The notes beneath the pieces were generated by a model that was not told the origin of the DNA, searched no databases, and saw only the letters and a program-made list of their open reading frames with translations. Position numbers and translations under genes: made by a program. Shown here one piece after another: positions 37,301-46,600 of a DNA stretch of 64,000 bases; within the stretch, counting starts at the first letter, position 1, and each line of letters opens with the position of its first letter. Source of the stretch: Anarhynchus alexandrinus (lineage: Eukaryota; Chordata; Aves; Charadriiformes; Charadriidae); NCBI GenBank assembly GCA_008711295.1, contig VUYV01000148.1, positions 2,209,627 through 2,273,626 of the forward strand. The letters are read 5' to 3'.

Positions 37301-37700
37301 GACCCCCTCCATGACAAGGACACCCCCCCAGAGCACCTCCCAGGTCCCCTCCCATCCCTCAGTGCCCCAAAGTCCCCTCAGGACAGGGACCCCACCCCCC
37401 CACTCAACACCAGACCCCACAACAGGGACCCCTCAAATCCCTGAGAGCCCCCTCTACAGCCGGGACCCCCCAACTCCCACCGGGGCCCCCTCCTAGCAGA
37501 CCCCATCACAGAGACCCCACCCCTAATTCCCTCAGGGTCATCCCATGACAGGGACCCCTCAGGCCCCCCCCCCCCCCATCACAGCCCTCCCNNNNNNNNN
37601 NNNNNNNNNNNNNNNCCCCCCCCCCCAGCCCCTACGAAGCTCGGGCCGTACCTGACACCACCAGCGCCTCGTTGGGCCCCACCGTGTGGCAGTTGCCCAT
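16393..37700 (-). CDS. FLOT2: FLOT2, flotillin-2 (reggie-1), 11 coding exons plus one alternative exon
   Basis: Flotillin-2 is a lipid-raft scaffold on the cytoplasmic face of plasma and endosomal membranes that oligomerises with flotillin-1. Exons: 37700-37652, 28766-28685, exon 3 (23912-23822 or 25865-25775), 19410-19287, 18868-18750, 18302-18189, 18096-17977, 17536-17322, 17115-16932, 16760-16611, 16431-16393. All junctions are GT/AG and in phase; the product is 428 aa, the same as human from memory. The N terminus [17 protein letters not shown] gives Gly2 for myristoylation and Cys4 for palmitoylation, and GGCC follows at 17-20. The SPFH/PHB domain spans roughly 40-200. A coiled coil rich in Glu-Ala repeats ([15 protein letters not shown]) spans roughly 190-360. 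The protein ends [18 protein letters not shown]. The first intron is about 8.9 kb. The two candidate third exons are described separately. Confidence 0.97.
23822..23912 (-). CDS. FLOT2: FLOT2 exon 3b (canonical-type alternative third exon)
   Basis: A 91-base exon, preceded by TTTTGGCAG and followed by gtacagtaac. It joins exon 2 (ending AG, phase 2) to exon 4 and encodes [20 protein letters not shown] followed by [11 protein letters not shown]. This matches the exon used in the human and mouse flotillin-2 I remember. It forms part of the SPFH domain next to the membrane-associated segment. It is homologous to the exon at 25775-25865, with 21 of 31 residues identical and the same length and phases. 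Confidence 0.93.
25113..25162. repeat. Perfect 25-bp tandem duplication
   Basis: GGATGTTTAGTAATTACTGT followed by TACAC occurs twice, head to tail without mismatch, at 25113-25137 and 25138-25162. It lies in the FLOT2 intron between the two alternative exons. Perfect identity suggests a recent slip or duplication. Confidence 0.95.
25693..25721. repeat. CTG/CAG trinucleotide tract next to FLOT2 exon 3a
   Basis: About nine near-perfect triplets, CTG on the plus strand and therefore CAG in the FLOT2 pre-mRNA, with one TTG interruption. The tract begins about 54 bases past the exon 3a donor. Confidence 0.85.
25775..25865 (-). CDS. FLOT2: FLOT2 exon 3a (alternative third exon, paralogous to 3b)
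   Basis: A 91-base exon, preceded by CGCTGCTCAG and followed by gtaataatcc. It encodes [20 protein letters not shown] followed by [11 protein letters not shown]. The upstream AG-phase codon becomes Arg with either exon. Length, both phases and 21 of 31 residues agree with exon 3b, 1.9 kb downstream. The open frame, intact sites and mostly conservative changes argue that it is functional and not a decaying duplicate. Because 91 is not a multiple of 3, using both exons or neither would shift the frame, so exactly one can be used per mRNA. It differs by a Cys (ILCRC for LQPRC), a Pro and a Tyr. Confidence 0.85.
28767..33089 (-). other. FLOT2: FLOT2 intron 1, distal part; nothing recognised
   Basis: Single-copy sequence with short simple repeats, such as a CTC-rich run at 30222-30250. 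I see no exon candidate, hairpin RNA or repeat family that I can name. The proximal part of the intron (33441-36929) is equally featureless. Confidence 0.5.
33090..33440 (-). mobile_element. Old CR1-type LINE relic (reverse transcriptase fragment)
   Basis: Minus-strand frames together resemble the C-terminal part of the CR1 ORF2 reverse transcriptase: [19 protein letters not shown] (FADD-box region, with Gly in place of an Asp), then after a frame change [26 protein letters not shown]. Compare QFNKGECGVLQGGRNNP in the younger copy at 38072. Frameshifts and substitutions show that it is long dead. It lies in FLOT2 intron 1, in the same orientation as the gene. Confidence 0.75.
36930..37590. 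repeat. Degenerate ACAGGGACCCC-type minisatellite in FLOT2 intron 1
   Basis: Phrases such as ACAGGGACCCC, ACAAGGACACC and CAGGAACCCCC recur through about 650 C-rich bases up to the poly-C run at 37564-37577 and the gap beside exon 1. Confidence 0.6.
37592..37615. other. Assembly gap (24 N)
   Basis: A short run of N flanked by poly-C on both sides, 37 bases from the end of FLOT2 exon 1, within intron 1. Its true length may differ. Confidence 0.95.
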
Positions 37701-38045
37701 GGCGCCCACAACACCGCACCCGCCGCCGCCTCACCGCCCGCTCCCACAACCCCCCGCGCCGCCAACGCCACGCCCCCGCGCGGCGCACGTCGCTGGCGCG
37801 ACCGGCGGGCGCCGCCATGTTGGGAAGGTCTACGCTGCGCCTCACCGCGCCACACCCCACCCCCCTCCGGGGGCGGGGGCTGAGCGTCCGGCGGGCGCCG
37901 CCATGTTGGGAAGGTCGGCGCCGCGCCGCACCCCCTGGGGCGGGGCTGAGCGCCCGCCGCCATGTTGGGAGCCGCTGGTGTGGGCGTGATGGCAGCGAAC
38001 TGCGAGGGGGTGGGTGACACACCGGAGGGCGGGGCCGCCATTAGC
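37701..38045 (-). promoter_or_regulatory. FLOT2: FLOT2 CpG-island promoter with repeated YY1-type sites
   Basis: The CpG-dense sequence upstream of the FLOT2 ATG carries GCCGCCATGTTGG three times on the plus strand, at 37811-37823, 37897-37909 and 37956-37968. A fourth partial copy, GCCGCCATT, lies at 38034-38042. Read on the gene strand this is CCAACATGGCGGC, a match to the YY1 core. The first two copies share flanks (GGCGGGCGCCGCCATGTTGG and AAGGTC), suggesting tandem duplication of an ~86-bp unit. Each site contains an ATG, so any included in the mRNA would be an upstream start. The transcription start cannot be fixed. Confidence 0.6.
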
Positions 38046-38071
38046 GAGACCCGGGCAGGCTGGGGAGTTAA

Positions 38072-38834
38072 GCATTGAGGAACATCAAGCAGTTCAACAA
38101 GGGCGAGTGCGGGGTCCTGCAGGGAGGGAGGAATAACCCCACGCGCCGGTACAGGTTAGGGGTTGGCCTGCTGGAGAGCGGCTCTGTGGAGAGGGACCTG
38201 GGAGTCCTGGGGGACAACAAGTTGCCCATGAGGCAGCAATGTGCCCTGGTGGCCAAGAAGGCCAATGGTCTCCTGGGGTGCATTAAGAAGAGCGTGGCCA
38301 GCAGGCCAAGGGAGGTCATCCCCCCCTCTGCTCTGCTCTGGGGAGGCCGCATCAGGAGCACTGTGTCCAATTCTGGGCTCCCGGGTTCAAGAAGGACGGG
38401 GAACTGCTGGAGAGAGTCCAGCGGAGGCTACAAAGATGATCAGGGCACCAGAATGTCTGCTCAGCGTGGAGAAGAGGACACTGAGAGAGGATCTCATCAA
38501 CGCTTATCCGTATCTAAAGGGCGGATGTCCAGAGGATGGGGCCAGACTCTGTTCAGTGGTGCCCAGCGACAGGACAAGGGTCAACGGGCACACACTGGAA
38601 CACAGGAAATTCTATGTCAACATAAGGAGAAACTTCCTTCCTTTGAGGGTGACAGAGCACTGGCACAGGCTGCCCAGAGGTTGTGAAGTCTCCTCTGGAG
38701 ATACTCAAAACCTGCCTGGACGTGTTCCAGTCCAACCTGCTCTGGGTGACCCTGCTTTGGCAGGGGAGGTTCGACTAGGTGATCTCTGAAGGTCCTTTCC
38801 AACCCCTGCCAGGCTGTGATCCTGCAATTCTGTG
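38072..38834 (+). mobile_element. CR1 LINE fragment (ORF2 C terminus and 3' end)
   Basis: The fragment is about 760 bases. It begins with a frame reading NIKQFNKGECGVLQGGRNNP and DLGVLGDNKL, the conserved C-terminal part of the CR1 ORF2 polyprotein. It ends with the standard 3' region (AGGTCCTTTCCAACC) and ATTCTGTG. The frame is interrupted, so the copy is inactive. It occupies most of the gap between the FLOT2 promoter and the DHRS13 3' end and is antisense to both genes. Confidence 0.92.
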
Positions 38835-38956
38835 TTATACAGGTGGCGTGCAAGGCTGCCCCAGCTTAGGCCGTGCTCTGCCTCCTCTGGCTCCATTTCC
38901 CACCCGATGTGGCGCAGGCGCTGACGGCCAGCTCCCTCCCATTCACCACTGTCACT

Positions 38957-38962
38957 TTTATT
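38957..38962 (-). terminator. DHRS13: AATAAA overlapping the DHRS13 stop codon
   Basis: On the minus strand the last codons read GGG CAA TAA AAG, so the hexamer AATAAA includes the stop TAA. If it is used, the 3' UTR would be only about 10-30 bases. I see no other AATAAA before the CR1 copy. Confidence 0.5.
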
Positions 38963-41587
38963 GCCCAACAGCAGCAGGGGCCGGCGAGGGGCTCCCCTCG
39001 CCCGCCCCCAGCCCCACCAGCCTCTCGCTGGCCTCCCAGAGCGCCAGGGCCAGCCGGTCGTCGCGGGCCAGTGGCCACGGCTCCTGCAGGTGGCAATCGG
39101 CGAAGTAGCGGCCGCTGAAGCGCTCGAGGCCCTCCTGCGTGGCACAGTACAGGGAGGTCTGGGCACCTTCGGCCGCCTCGCGGAAGAAGAGCCAAACCAG
39201 TGGCAGGAAGAGCGGCTTCAGCCAGAGCGGCGTGTGGCGGAAGAGGTCTGTGTTGACGAACCCTGGGGTGAAGGGAAGCAGCCATGTCACACCCTGGCTG
39301 CCAGCAAGAAAAGGCCCACGTAGGAGCCGGTTGCTCTGCTGGAAGACAGGGACACTGTGCACAGGGACACACCGTGCACAGGGACACTGTTCAAAAGGAC
39401 ACACCGGTGCACAGGGACGCTGTGCACGGGGACACTGTGCAAAGGGACATTGCAAAGGGATGCTGTGCACAGGGACATGCTATGCAAAGGGACACTGTCC
39501 AAGGGGACACACCGTGCACAGGGACGCTGTGAAAAGGGGTGCTCCTGCAAAGGGACACGCTGCGCGCAGGGATATTTCATGCACTGTTTTCTGTGCAAAA
39601 AGTGCATCATGCACAGAGACACTGTGCAAAGGTTGCTCCATGCAAATGGATGCTCCGTGCAAACAGAGACGCCATGTAAAGGACGCTCCGTGCGAGGGGA
39701 TGCTCCACGTGCAGGAATTCTCCATGCAGAGTCTGCACCGTGCACAAAGCGTGCCATGCAAAGGCGCCCTGCAAAGCACGTACGGTGCAGAGGACACCCC
39801 ACACAAAGGGACGCCCCGTGCAGAGAACAACCCAGGCACGTGCTGAAGGTGAGCCCACCCCATCCCACCGTCCCCAGCTCCGCACCGCAGAGCTGGGTCC
39901 CTTACCTGGGTGCACGGCATAGCACGTCACCTGGGTGCCCTGCAGGCGCGTGGCCAGCTCGCGGGCGTGCAGCATGTTGGCCAGCTTGCTGTCGCAGTAG
40001 TCCTGGAAGGCGGACAGTGGCCCAGGGGGTGGGCGGCCCAAGGTGTCGGGGTGCAGGCGGCCAGCGCAGTGGGCTCGGGAGGCGACGATGACCACGCGGC
40101 TGGGCGCGCAGCTCTGCAGCCGCTCCAGCAGCAGCTGGGTGAGCAAGAAGTGGCCCAGGTGGTTCACCTGGAAGGAGAGGCTGAAGCCATCTTCCGTCGT
40201 GCCCCCGGCGCTCACCCCTGCAAAGGAGGCAATGGCAGCCCACGGTGGGCGCCCTGGGGGTGCAGGGGGGACCAGGGGGGGTCCCAGCGCTCACCCGCGT
40301 TGTTGATGAGGAGGTGCAGGTGGGGCTCCTGGCGCAGGAAGGCGCTGGCGAAGGCTCGCACGGAGCGCAGGCTGGCCAGGTCCAGCTGCATGAACCGCAC
40401 CTCCGGGTTCCCCGTCTCCTGTGGGCACAGCGCAGCTTGGGGAAAGGCTGGGGTGGGGGGCACCCTGCCCAGGGTGGGGGCTGGATCCAGTCAGGGGCAT
40501 GGGGGGATGCTCTGGGGGCTGGATCTGGCCCAGAGTGAGGGGGGCTGCAGGCTGCCCTGGGGTGCAGTGTGCTGGGGGGTTGTGGGGGAGCCCCATGCCT
40601 GGGCTGGGGGTGCCCATGGAGCCCCCACGGTGCAGGGTGCCCATGCCTTGGGGTGCTTGGCGATGTCCCATGGGGGTGTCCCAGGGGTTGTCACTGCGGT
40701 GTGCCATGTGGGTCTCCTGGGGGTGCCCAGGGGTGTCCTGGGGGTTCCCTGAGGGTACCCGTGGGGGTGTACTGAGGGTGCCCATGTGATATCCAGGGAT
40801 TTGCCATGGGGCAGTCATGAGGATGACTGGGGGGTTATCCTGGGGGTGCCCCTGGGGTGCCAGGAGGGGTGCCATGGGGGTGTCCTGGGAGTTCCCATGG
40901 AGGGGGGGGGTCTTGGGCAGTGCCCTGGGGGTGCCTGAGGGTGTCCTGGGGGTCTCTTGCGGGTACCTATGGGGGTGTCCATGTGATGCCCAGGGATGTC
41001 CCATGGCCCCTGTGTGACTTGGCATATCCCTGGGGTGCTGGGGGAGGGGGGCTGTGCCATGGGGGTCTCCTGGGAATGCCAATGGGGGTGTCCTGGAGGT
41101 GCCCCTGGGGTGCTGCGAGGGGTGCCATGGGGGGGGTGTGCCCATGCAATTTCCAGGGCTGTCCCATGGGAGTGCCTGGGGGTCCCCCGAGGGTGCCCGG
41201 GGAGGCGGGAGGGGGGTGTCCCGGGGGGTGCCGGTTCCGCGGCGCTCACCGTGCGGATGCGGCGGGCGGCGGCCTCCCCCCGCGGGGCGCTGCGGGCCGC
41301 CAGCACCACCCGGGCCCCGCCGCGGGCCAACTCCAGCGCCGTGGCCGCCCCGATGCCGCCGCTTCCCCCTGCGGAACGGAACGGAACGGAGAACGGAGCG
41401 GTGAGCGCGGGGCCGGGCCGTACCCGGGGGCCGTTCCCGGGGACCGTTCCCGGCGCTCACCGGTGACGATGGCGGTGCGGCCGCGGAGCTCGGGGCGGGA
41501 GAGGGGCGGCGGGACGCGGCGCAGCCCGTGGCGGAGCAGCGTGTAGAGGGCCAGCAGTAGCCCGGCACCCAGCAGCGCCCACCCCAT
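38958..41587 (-). CDS. DHRS13: DHRS13, short-chain dehydrogenase/reductase family member 13
   Basis: A membrane-anchored NAD(P)H-dependent short-chain dehydrogenase related to the retinol dehydrogenases; its substrate cannot be read from sequence. Exons: 41587-41461, 41368-41250, 40418-40295, 40217-39906, 39262-38958, all GT/AG and in phase, giving 328 aa. A hydrophobic segment at residues 2-19 is a likely membrane anchor. SDR landmarks are TGGSGGIG (cofactor loop, 42-49), NNAG (121-124), Asn142 in VNHLG, catalytic Ser170 in VVIVAS, and YCDSK with Tyr197 and Lys201. The substrate-side region reads [15 protein letters not shown]. The protein stops after [14 protein letters not shown], whereas human DHRS13 (377 aa, from memory) has a longer acidic tail. 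Start chosen at the ATG opening the hydrophobic segment, within a CpG island. Confidence 0.94.
39350..39845. repeat. Tandem repeat GTGCACAGGGACACT in DHRS13 intron 4
   Basis: Units of about 17-18 bases (GTGCACAGGGACACT(G/A)T, GTGCAAAGGGACA) repeat about twenty times, becoming degenerate after 39600. It lies wholly inside the intron between the last two DHRS13 exons. Because the repeat avoids stops, long false open frames rich in Cys, His, Thr and Gly occur on both strands. Confidence 0.85.
40440..41235. repeat. G-rich degenerate minisatellite in DHRS13 intron 2
   Basis: GGGGGTGTCC, GGGGTGCC and CCATGGGGGTG phrases recur through nearly the whole intron with a loose ~20-35-base period. The DHRS13 pre-mRNA is C-rich here. 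No coding sign. Confidence 0.75.
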
Positions 41588-41770
41588 CCCACCGCCCTAC
41601 CGGCACCGGCGCCGCCGCCGCCGTGTCCCGCCCCGCCCCGGTTGCTGGCCCCCGCCTCCCCCGGGGCCGGGAGGAAGGACCGGGGCGGGAGGGGGGGGGA
41701 AGGCGGGGAAGCGGGGAGCAAAGGGCCTCCCCGCTCCTTTCGCAACCGAAGCGGTGGGTTGTCGGGACAG
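41588..41770 (-). promoter_or_regulatory. DHRS13: DHRS13 CpG-island promoter
   Basis: A CpG-dense region covers exon 1 and about 180 bases upstream, with GC boxes (CCCCGCCCC near 41630) and no TATA box. The transcription start is not determinable. Confidence 0.5.
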
Positions 41771-42025
41771 AGCGCGGCGAGTCGTGGAGGGGAGTGGTTG
41801 GCAAAGGCCTCTTTGTCCGCGGAAACGATGGATTCGGGACACCGGGATGGGAGGAAAGATGGGGAGAGGGGACAGCGTGGGTCAACGCAGCATCCAGACT
41901 GCGACCTGTCTGCCGTGCTACAAGGCCCGAGAGAGGTGGCTCCTGCATGGCACGCTGCCCCAAGGGCAAGGGCTACACGCTGTCACCCCTAGACCCAAAT
42001 CCCACCTCTCTTGCCCCAGTGCCAG

Positions 42026-42153
42026 ATGCCCCATCCCTGGAAACATCCGAGGTCAGGCTGGACCCGATCGAGTTGAAGATGTAGCTGATTATTGTAGGGA
42101 GGTTGGACTAGATGACCTTCAAAGGTCCCTTCCAACCCAACCCATTCTATGAC
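42026..42153 (+). mobile_element. CR1 LINE, 3'-most ~128 bases
   Basis: It shows the CR1 terminal phrases CCATCCCTGGAAACATCCGA, GGTTGGACTAGATGACCTTC and AGGTCCCTTCCAACCCAACC, ending in ATTCTATGA. It is followed within about 25 bases by a second CR1 fragment in the same orientation. Confidence 0.92.
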
Positions 42154-42177
42154 CTTTCCATCCCCCATCCTTGTGTC

Positions 42178-42660
42178 CAGTTTTGGGCCCCTCACCACAA
42201 GAAAGACATTGAGGTGCTGGATTGTGTCCAGAGAAGGGCAACGGAGCTGGTGAGGGGTCTGGAGCACACGTCTGATGAGGAGTGGCTGAGGGAACTGGGG
42301 GTGTTCAGCCTGGAGAAGAGGAGGCTGAGGGGAGACCTTATCCCTCTCTACAGCTCCCTGAAAGGAGGGTGTAGCGAGGGGGGGCTCAGTCTCTGCTCCC
42401 GAGGAACAAGAGATAGGACAAGAGAAAACAGCCTCAATTTGCACTAGGGGAGGTTTAGGATGGATATTTGGAAAAATTTCTTCACGGAAAGGGTGATGAC
42501 GCATTGGAACAGGCTGCCCAGGGAAGTGGTGGAATCACCATCCCTGGAGGTATTTAAAAGACGGGCAGACGTGGTGCTGAGGACATGGTTTAGTGGTGGT
42601 TTTGGCAGTGTCAGGTTAATAGTTGGACTCGAGGAGCTTAAAGACAATTCTGTGATCCTG
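42178..42660 (+). mobile_element. CR1 LINE fragment
   Basis: A second CR1 fragment, head to tail after the first. It contains CAGTTTTGGGCCCCTCACCA, TGGAGAAGAGGAGGCTGAGG, GGAACAGGCTGCCCAG and a terminal ATTCTGTGATCCTG. The standard CR1 tail before the terminus is replaced by a diverged stretch. It ends about 100 bases before the apparent end of PHF12. Confidence 0.9.
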
Positions 42661-42779
42661 GACCACCAGCATCCTCCCGCATCCCTCCATCCAGGCACAG
42701 CCCCTGCCCACAGCTCAGGCTCCTCTTCTGCAGGTCAGACACACTGGGGAAGCCCCAGGTTGTGGTGACAAGAGTTAAG

Positions 42780-43622
42780 ACAGACAGTCAGAAAACAGAA
42801 TGTGAAGTATTTTTTTTTTATATACAGAATACAGGAAAGTTTCTGTAAAGTCTAAAACGTTACAATTACTATGTACAGTGGAACTAGCTGTTCTGCTGCG
42901 GGGAGGTGGCATATAAACAAAAGAGACAGACAGGTTACGACAAACGATCTGCTACAATAGACAATTTGAGGAACGTCATACCACATGTAGCACTGTACAC
43001 AGCTTTAAAACATTGAAAAATGCCATCACTGATGTATTTACACAGAATCCAACACTTTTCCTTATTTGAAATAAAAATAGGATGGACACCAGGAAAAGAA
43101 CTCATTTCTCACTGCCCATAATACACAGTAGCTACTTGTAGTGCAACCATAGCAGGGAGGGATGGGAAAAATAACTGTGGGAAGAAGAGCGCTTCTTTAC
43201 ATTAAATAAAACAATGATATTGTATAGATTTGCTGTATGAAAACTGTATTTCTCTTTTAATATAAAACTATTGTCACTGGCACAAAATAGAACAAGTTTC
43301 TGATTATTTTACAACTGCATGGGAACTATCTGTCAGAGAGAGTCCTCGAGTCAGACAGCGGTCGCCCCTCGCTCTGACGCGTCTCGCTCTCACTGCAGTT
43401 TTCCTTTTAAAATGAAATGTATAGTACAAATATATGTGCAAATGCCCCTAAAACTTGAGCAAAAAAGAAAAATTAAAAAAAGTTAAACGTTCTTCATTTC
43501 ATGCAAACGGCGTGTGAACAGTCTCTGGGCCGACATAGAAAATCCCACCTCGGTTTGTACATTTTTGCATTGCAAGAGTCTGAGGGTGTTTTCCTTACTC
43601 CAAAGTCCTCTTCCTAAAATTC
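42780..43622 (-). other. PHF12: PHF12 3' UTR (extent inferred)
   Basis: AT-rich sequence immediately after the PHF12 stop codon, unlike the GC-rich and CR1 sequence to its left. No canonical AATAAA is visible on the minus strand; TATAAA in an A-rich context near 42810-42822 may serve as a variant signal. Confidence 0.5.
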
Positions 43623-46600
43623 CTAGGGAACTGAGTTGGACCGCAGCACGGGCACCTGGTGGGGTTTCAGAGAAAGTTTCTCCTCCAAGTCCATGTCTTG
43701 TACTAAGGCAGTGTCCCCCTTGGGCTGTTTGGTCGCAAATTCGGTAATGCTGAAAACAAACTGCAGGCAGCCCAGCTTGATGTAACTGCCGTGGTGGAGC
43801 AGGGCTGTCCCCTCCCAGCCAGCCCCGCTGCCCCCTATCAAGCTGGAGCTGCTGGCTTTGCAGTTACAGGGTTTCCGATGCTGCCCTTGTGCCTGCGAAT
43901 TCATCACAGCGGCTTCTTCATGCGGCTCCTCTTCCTGTTTTCTGCTTTTATGTCGTTCTGGAAAAGAAAAAACAAACATGTAAGATTTAGGCAGGCCAGT
44001 GGCAACTTGTGTTCATGAACAGGGGCTACTGCTGAGGTGCCTCAGGGGTAAGATCCTCCAACCACGAGGCGTTTTAGTTGTCTGCAGTGAGCAGCTGATA
44101 AGGGGAAACAGGAATCTCCCCACAGCTCCGAAGATGTAGAGGCATTTATTTACAGATCTTTTTTGGCAGCCAAAAAAAGAGGAAGCCGGTCAGGTGGAGA
44201 GCAGGACTAAGCTGGGTGGGGATGGGATGCCTGTAGCACAGCCCAGATGGCTTACGTGCAGCCTGGGAGGGGAGGACACGCATGAGGAAAAGCCCTCAGA
44301 CCAGCTCTCAACCAGCTGCTTGCCGCAGCTGATGTCAGGCAGGGACCCTGAGCTTGGCTACTTCCAGCACCAGAGGTAGGAGTGGGTTTCACAGGGGAGC
44401 ACTCCGCAGGCTGAGGCACTCCCCAGGTCTGCAGAGGAAGGTCTTGTGTAACCCAGGCCGAGGCCCGTGGAGAGACTCCTCTTTTTGCAAGAGGTGCACC
44501 AGCTGCTGCAGAACAAGGGGCACCCACAAGGAATCGATTTGCACCCGCTCCCATTCCCCTCCAATAGTTCCCCGTGGTGTTACATGGGGCTGGCGCTCTC
44601 TCAACACTCACTTATCACACTCTGCACTTTGGCAACAATACTGCTGGGAGGAGTGGGCGTCATCTTCTCCGAGAAGTCACACGAATACAGAACGTTGTCC
44701 ACGGTCGTCCCATGCTCACTGTAGTTCAACAGCTCGTAATGTTTCGTATTCTGAAAAAAGAGGAAGAGGAGGGAATTGAGACATCAAGTCAGAAAGGCTT
44801 CTGCTGATTTACCCCTTTGGAGCACTGAAACACAATCGCGCTCTCCCTACCACTGTTGATGGTTAAATAAGAGCAGTTAAAATATCCTCCAGCTTCAGAG
44901 ATCACCAACCTGAACCTCGTGAGCTCATGCTCACGGAACAGCCGGCTTCCAGCAAGAGCTGCTTCCCAGGATGCTTCCTGGCAGGGAAGGAGGGCCAAAG
45001 CAGCTTTGAAGAGAAGTGGGTTTTACCCACTGGACCAACAGATCTTTTGGAAACAGGGATTCAAGCTGATTCTCACAAAGCGAGCACACCATTTTAACAG
45101 GCACACCAGATGCAAACTTGGCCCAAGACCTGTGCCTTGCAGGGAAGAGATGTGCTTTGGAAAGCAGACACAAGATGGCAAGAGGGATTCCAGCATGCTG
45201 CAGCAGCCGCAAGATCAAGACAGTCTGGGATTTACAGGCCTTTTGCAGACGCCGAAATGCCAGGAGACGTTACCGTGACATTACAGCATTACACAAGCAG
45301 CATCATGCTCAACTGAGCTTTGCAGAGGATGTTGACGGAGTGGAGGACATTTCAGGTTAGCTCACAGGAATCACCCGAGGGCTGAAGACCTTGTCTCCCA
45401 GGGACTACAGAGCTTTAATCAAGTTACAAAAACTCCCCGAGCACAGGGGAGTAAGTTTTCAAGTAACCTGCTAGACTGCAGAGGCCAAGGCCAAGCATAA
45501 GCTGCCAATGGCCAGAAGCAGAAACAGCAGACAGAGCTAAGGAGAGAGAATTCTCCCTCGAGAGCGACCACAGCCATAGGAGGCCTTCTGGAGTATGGAA
45601 GAAGTTCAGTGCCTAGAGCCTGATTTAGGATTGACCACTGTGAGGAGATGCTTCAACACAGATTTAAGGTCTGGATCCCATTACTGAGTGTGTTCTGTAG
45701 CTTGTAGTGCACTGGAGGAATGGCTAAAGCCGGCTGCGGGTTAATCCTGGATCCTGCTCAGTAGCTGTTTGACAAATGGTGATATAAAAGACTATCTTGC
45801 TTCAAAGACTGTTTCCATGCTAAGAGACATCTCCAGCGGCGCTTTTATTGGCAGACTCGCCAGGCTATTTACTTCAAGAACAAACTAATCTCTGGACTGT
45901 AGTTAAGAAGCAACTGTAGACCTCTGTTTATGCTGAGAGCTTAACGGAAATTTTAGTTAAATAAATAATTTATACAGAGTACTGCAGATGGACATGATGC
46001 ATTACCATCACACCTGAAAGCAAGAGACTCGGAGCAGTTGCCCGGTTTGTTCCAGCTGAGGTTCGATGTAGACACGTAAAGTTTAGCTTTCATTAACAAC
46101 ACAGCTGGATCAAAATAGTATCAAACCATTTCTATGACTTTTTCTTTCCCTAGACACCAGCAGTGACAGTGCTTACTTGTGGTCAGTCTTTGTCCACAGG
46201 CAGTTAGCTCAGAGAAATCACGCTGGCAGAGCTCTGTGCTTCAGAAAAGGGTATGACAGAAAACGCTGACGCAGCCTTCGCTGGAGTGAAACCATTCACA
46301 GCCCTGGCTCTTACTTTGTAGTCCACAAAGGAGCACCACACAAAGACAACCTGCTGCCTGCATCTCCAGCTCCCACTGCCATGCATGCCAAATAATAAAA
46401 ATAAAGAAAAAAAAAACCCCAAACCACTCAGGCACTCACCTCATCATAGAATATGCAGGCATGTTTGCCAGACACATAGTTACAGTGACCATAGCTTGTA
46501 AGGCACACATCCATATCAGCTCCTGTCAATCGGGAGGACAAAACAGGCTCAGTTCATTTCAGAAAAAAAAAAACCCAAAACCAAAACTGTCAGGCAGCAG

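Noticed and set aside
39139..39846. 235-codon plus-strand open frame rich in Cys, His and Gly
   Set aside because: It is antisense to the last DHRS13 exon and then follows the intronic 17-18-base repeat. Equivalent frames are open on the other strand.
40291..41745. 484-codon minus-strand open frame across DHRS13
   Set aside because: It uses the wrong frame through exons 1-3 and reads through the G-rich intronic minisatellite. The spliced frame gives a complete SDR protein instead.
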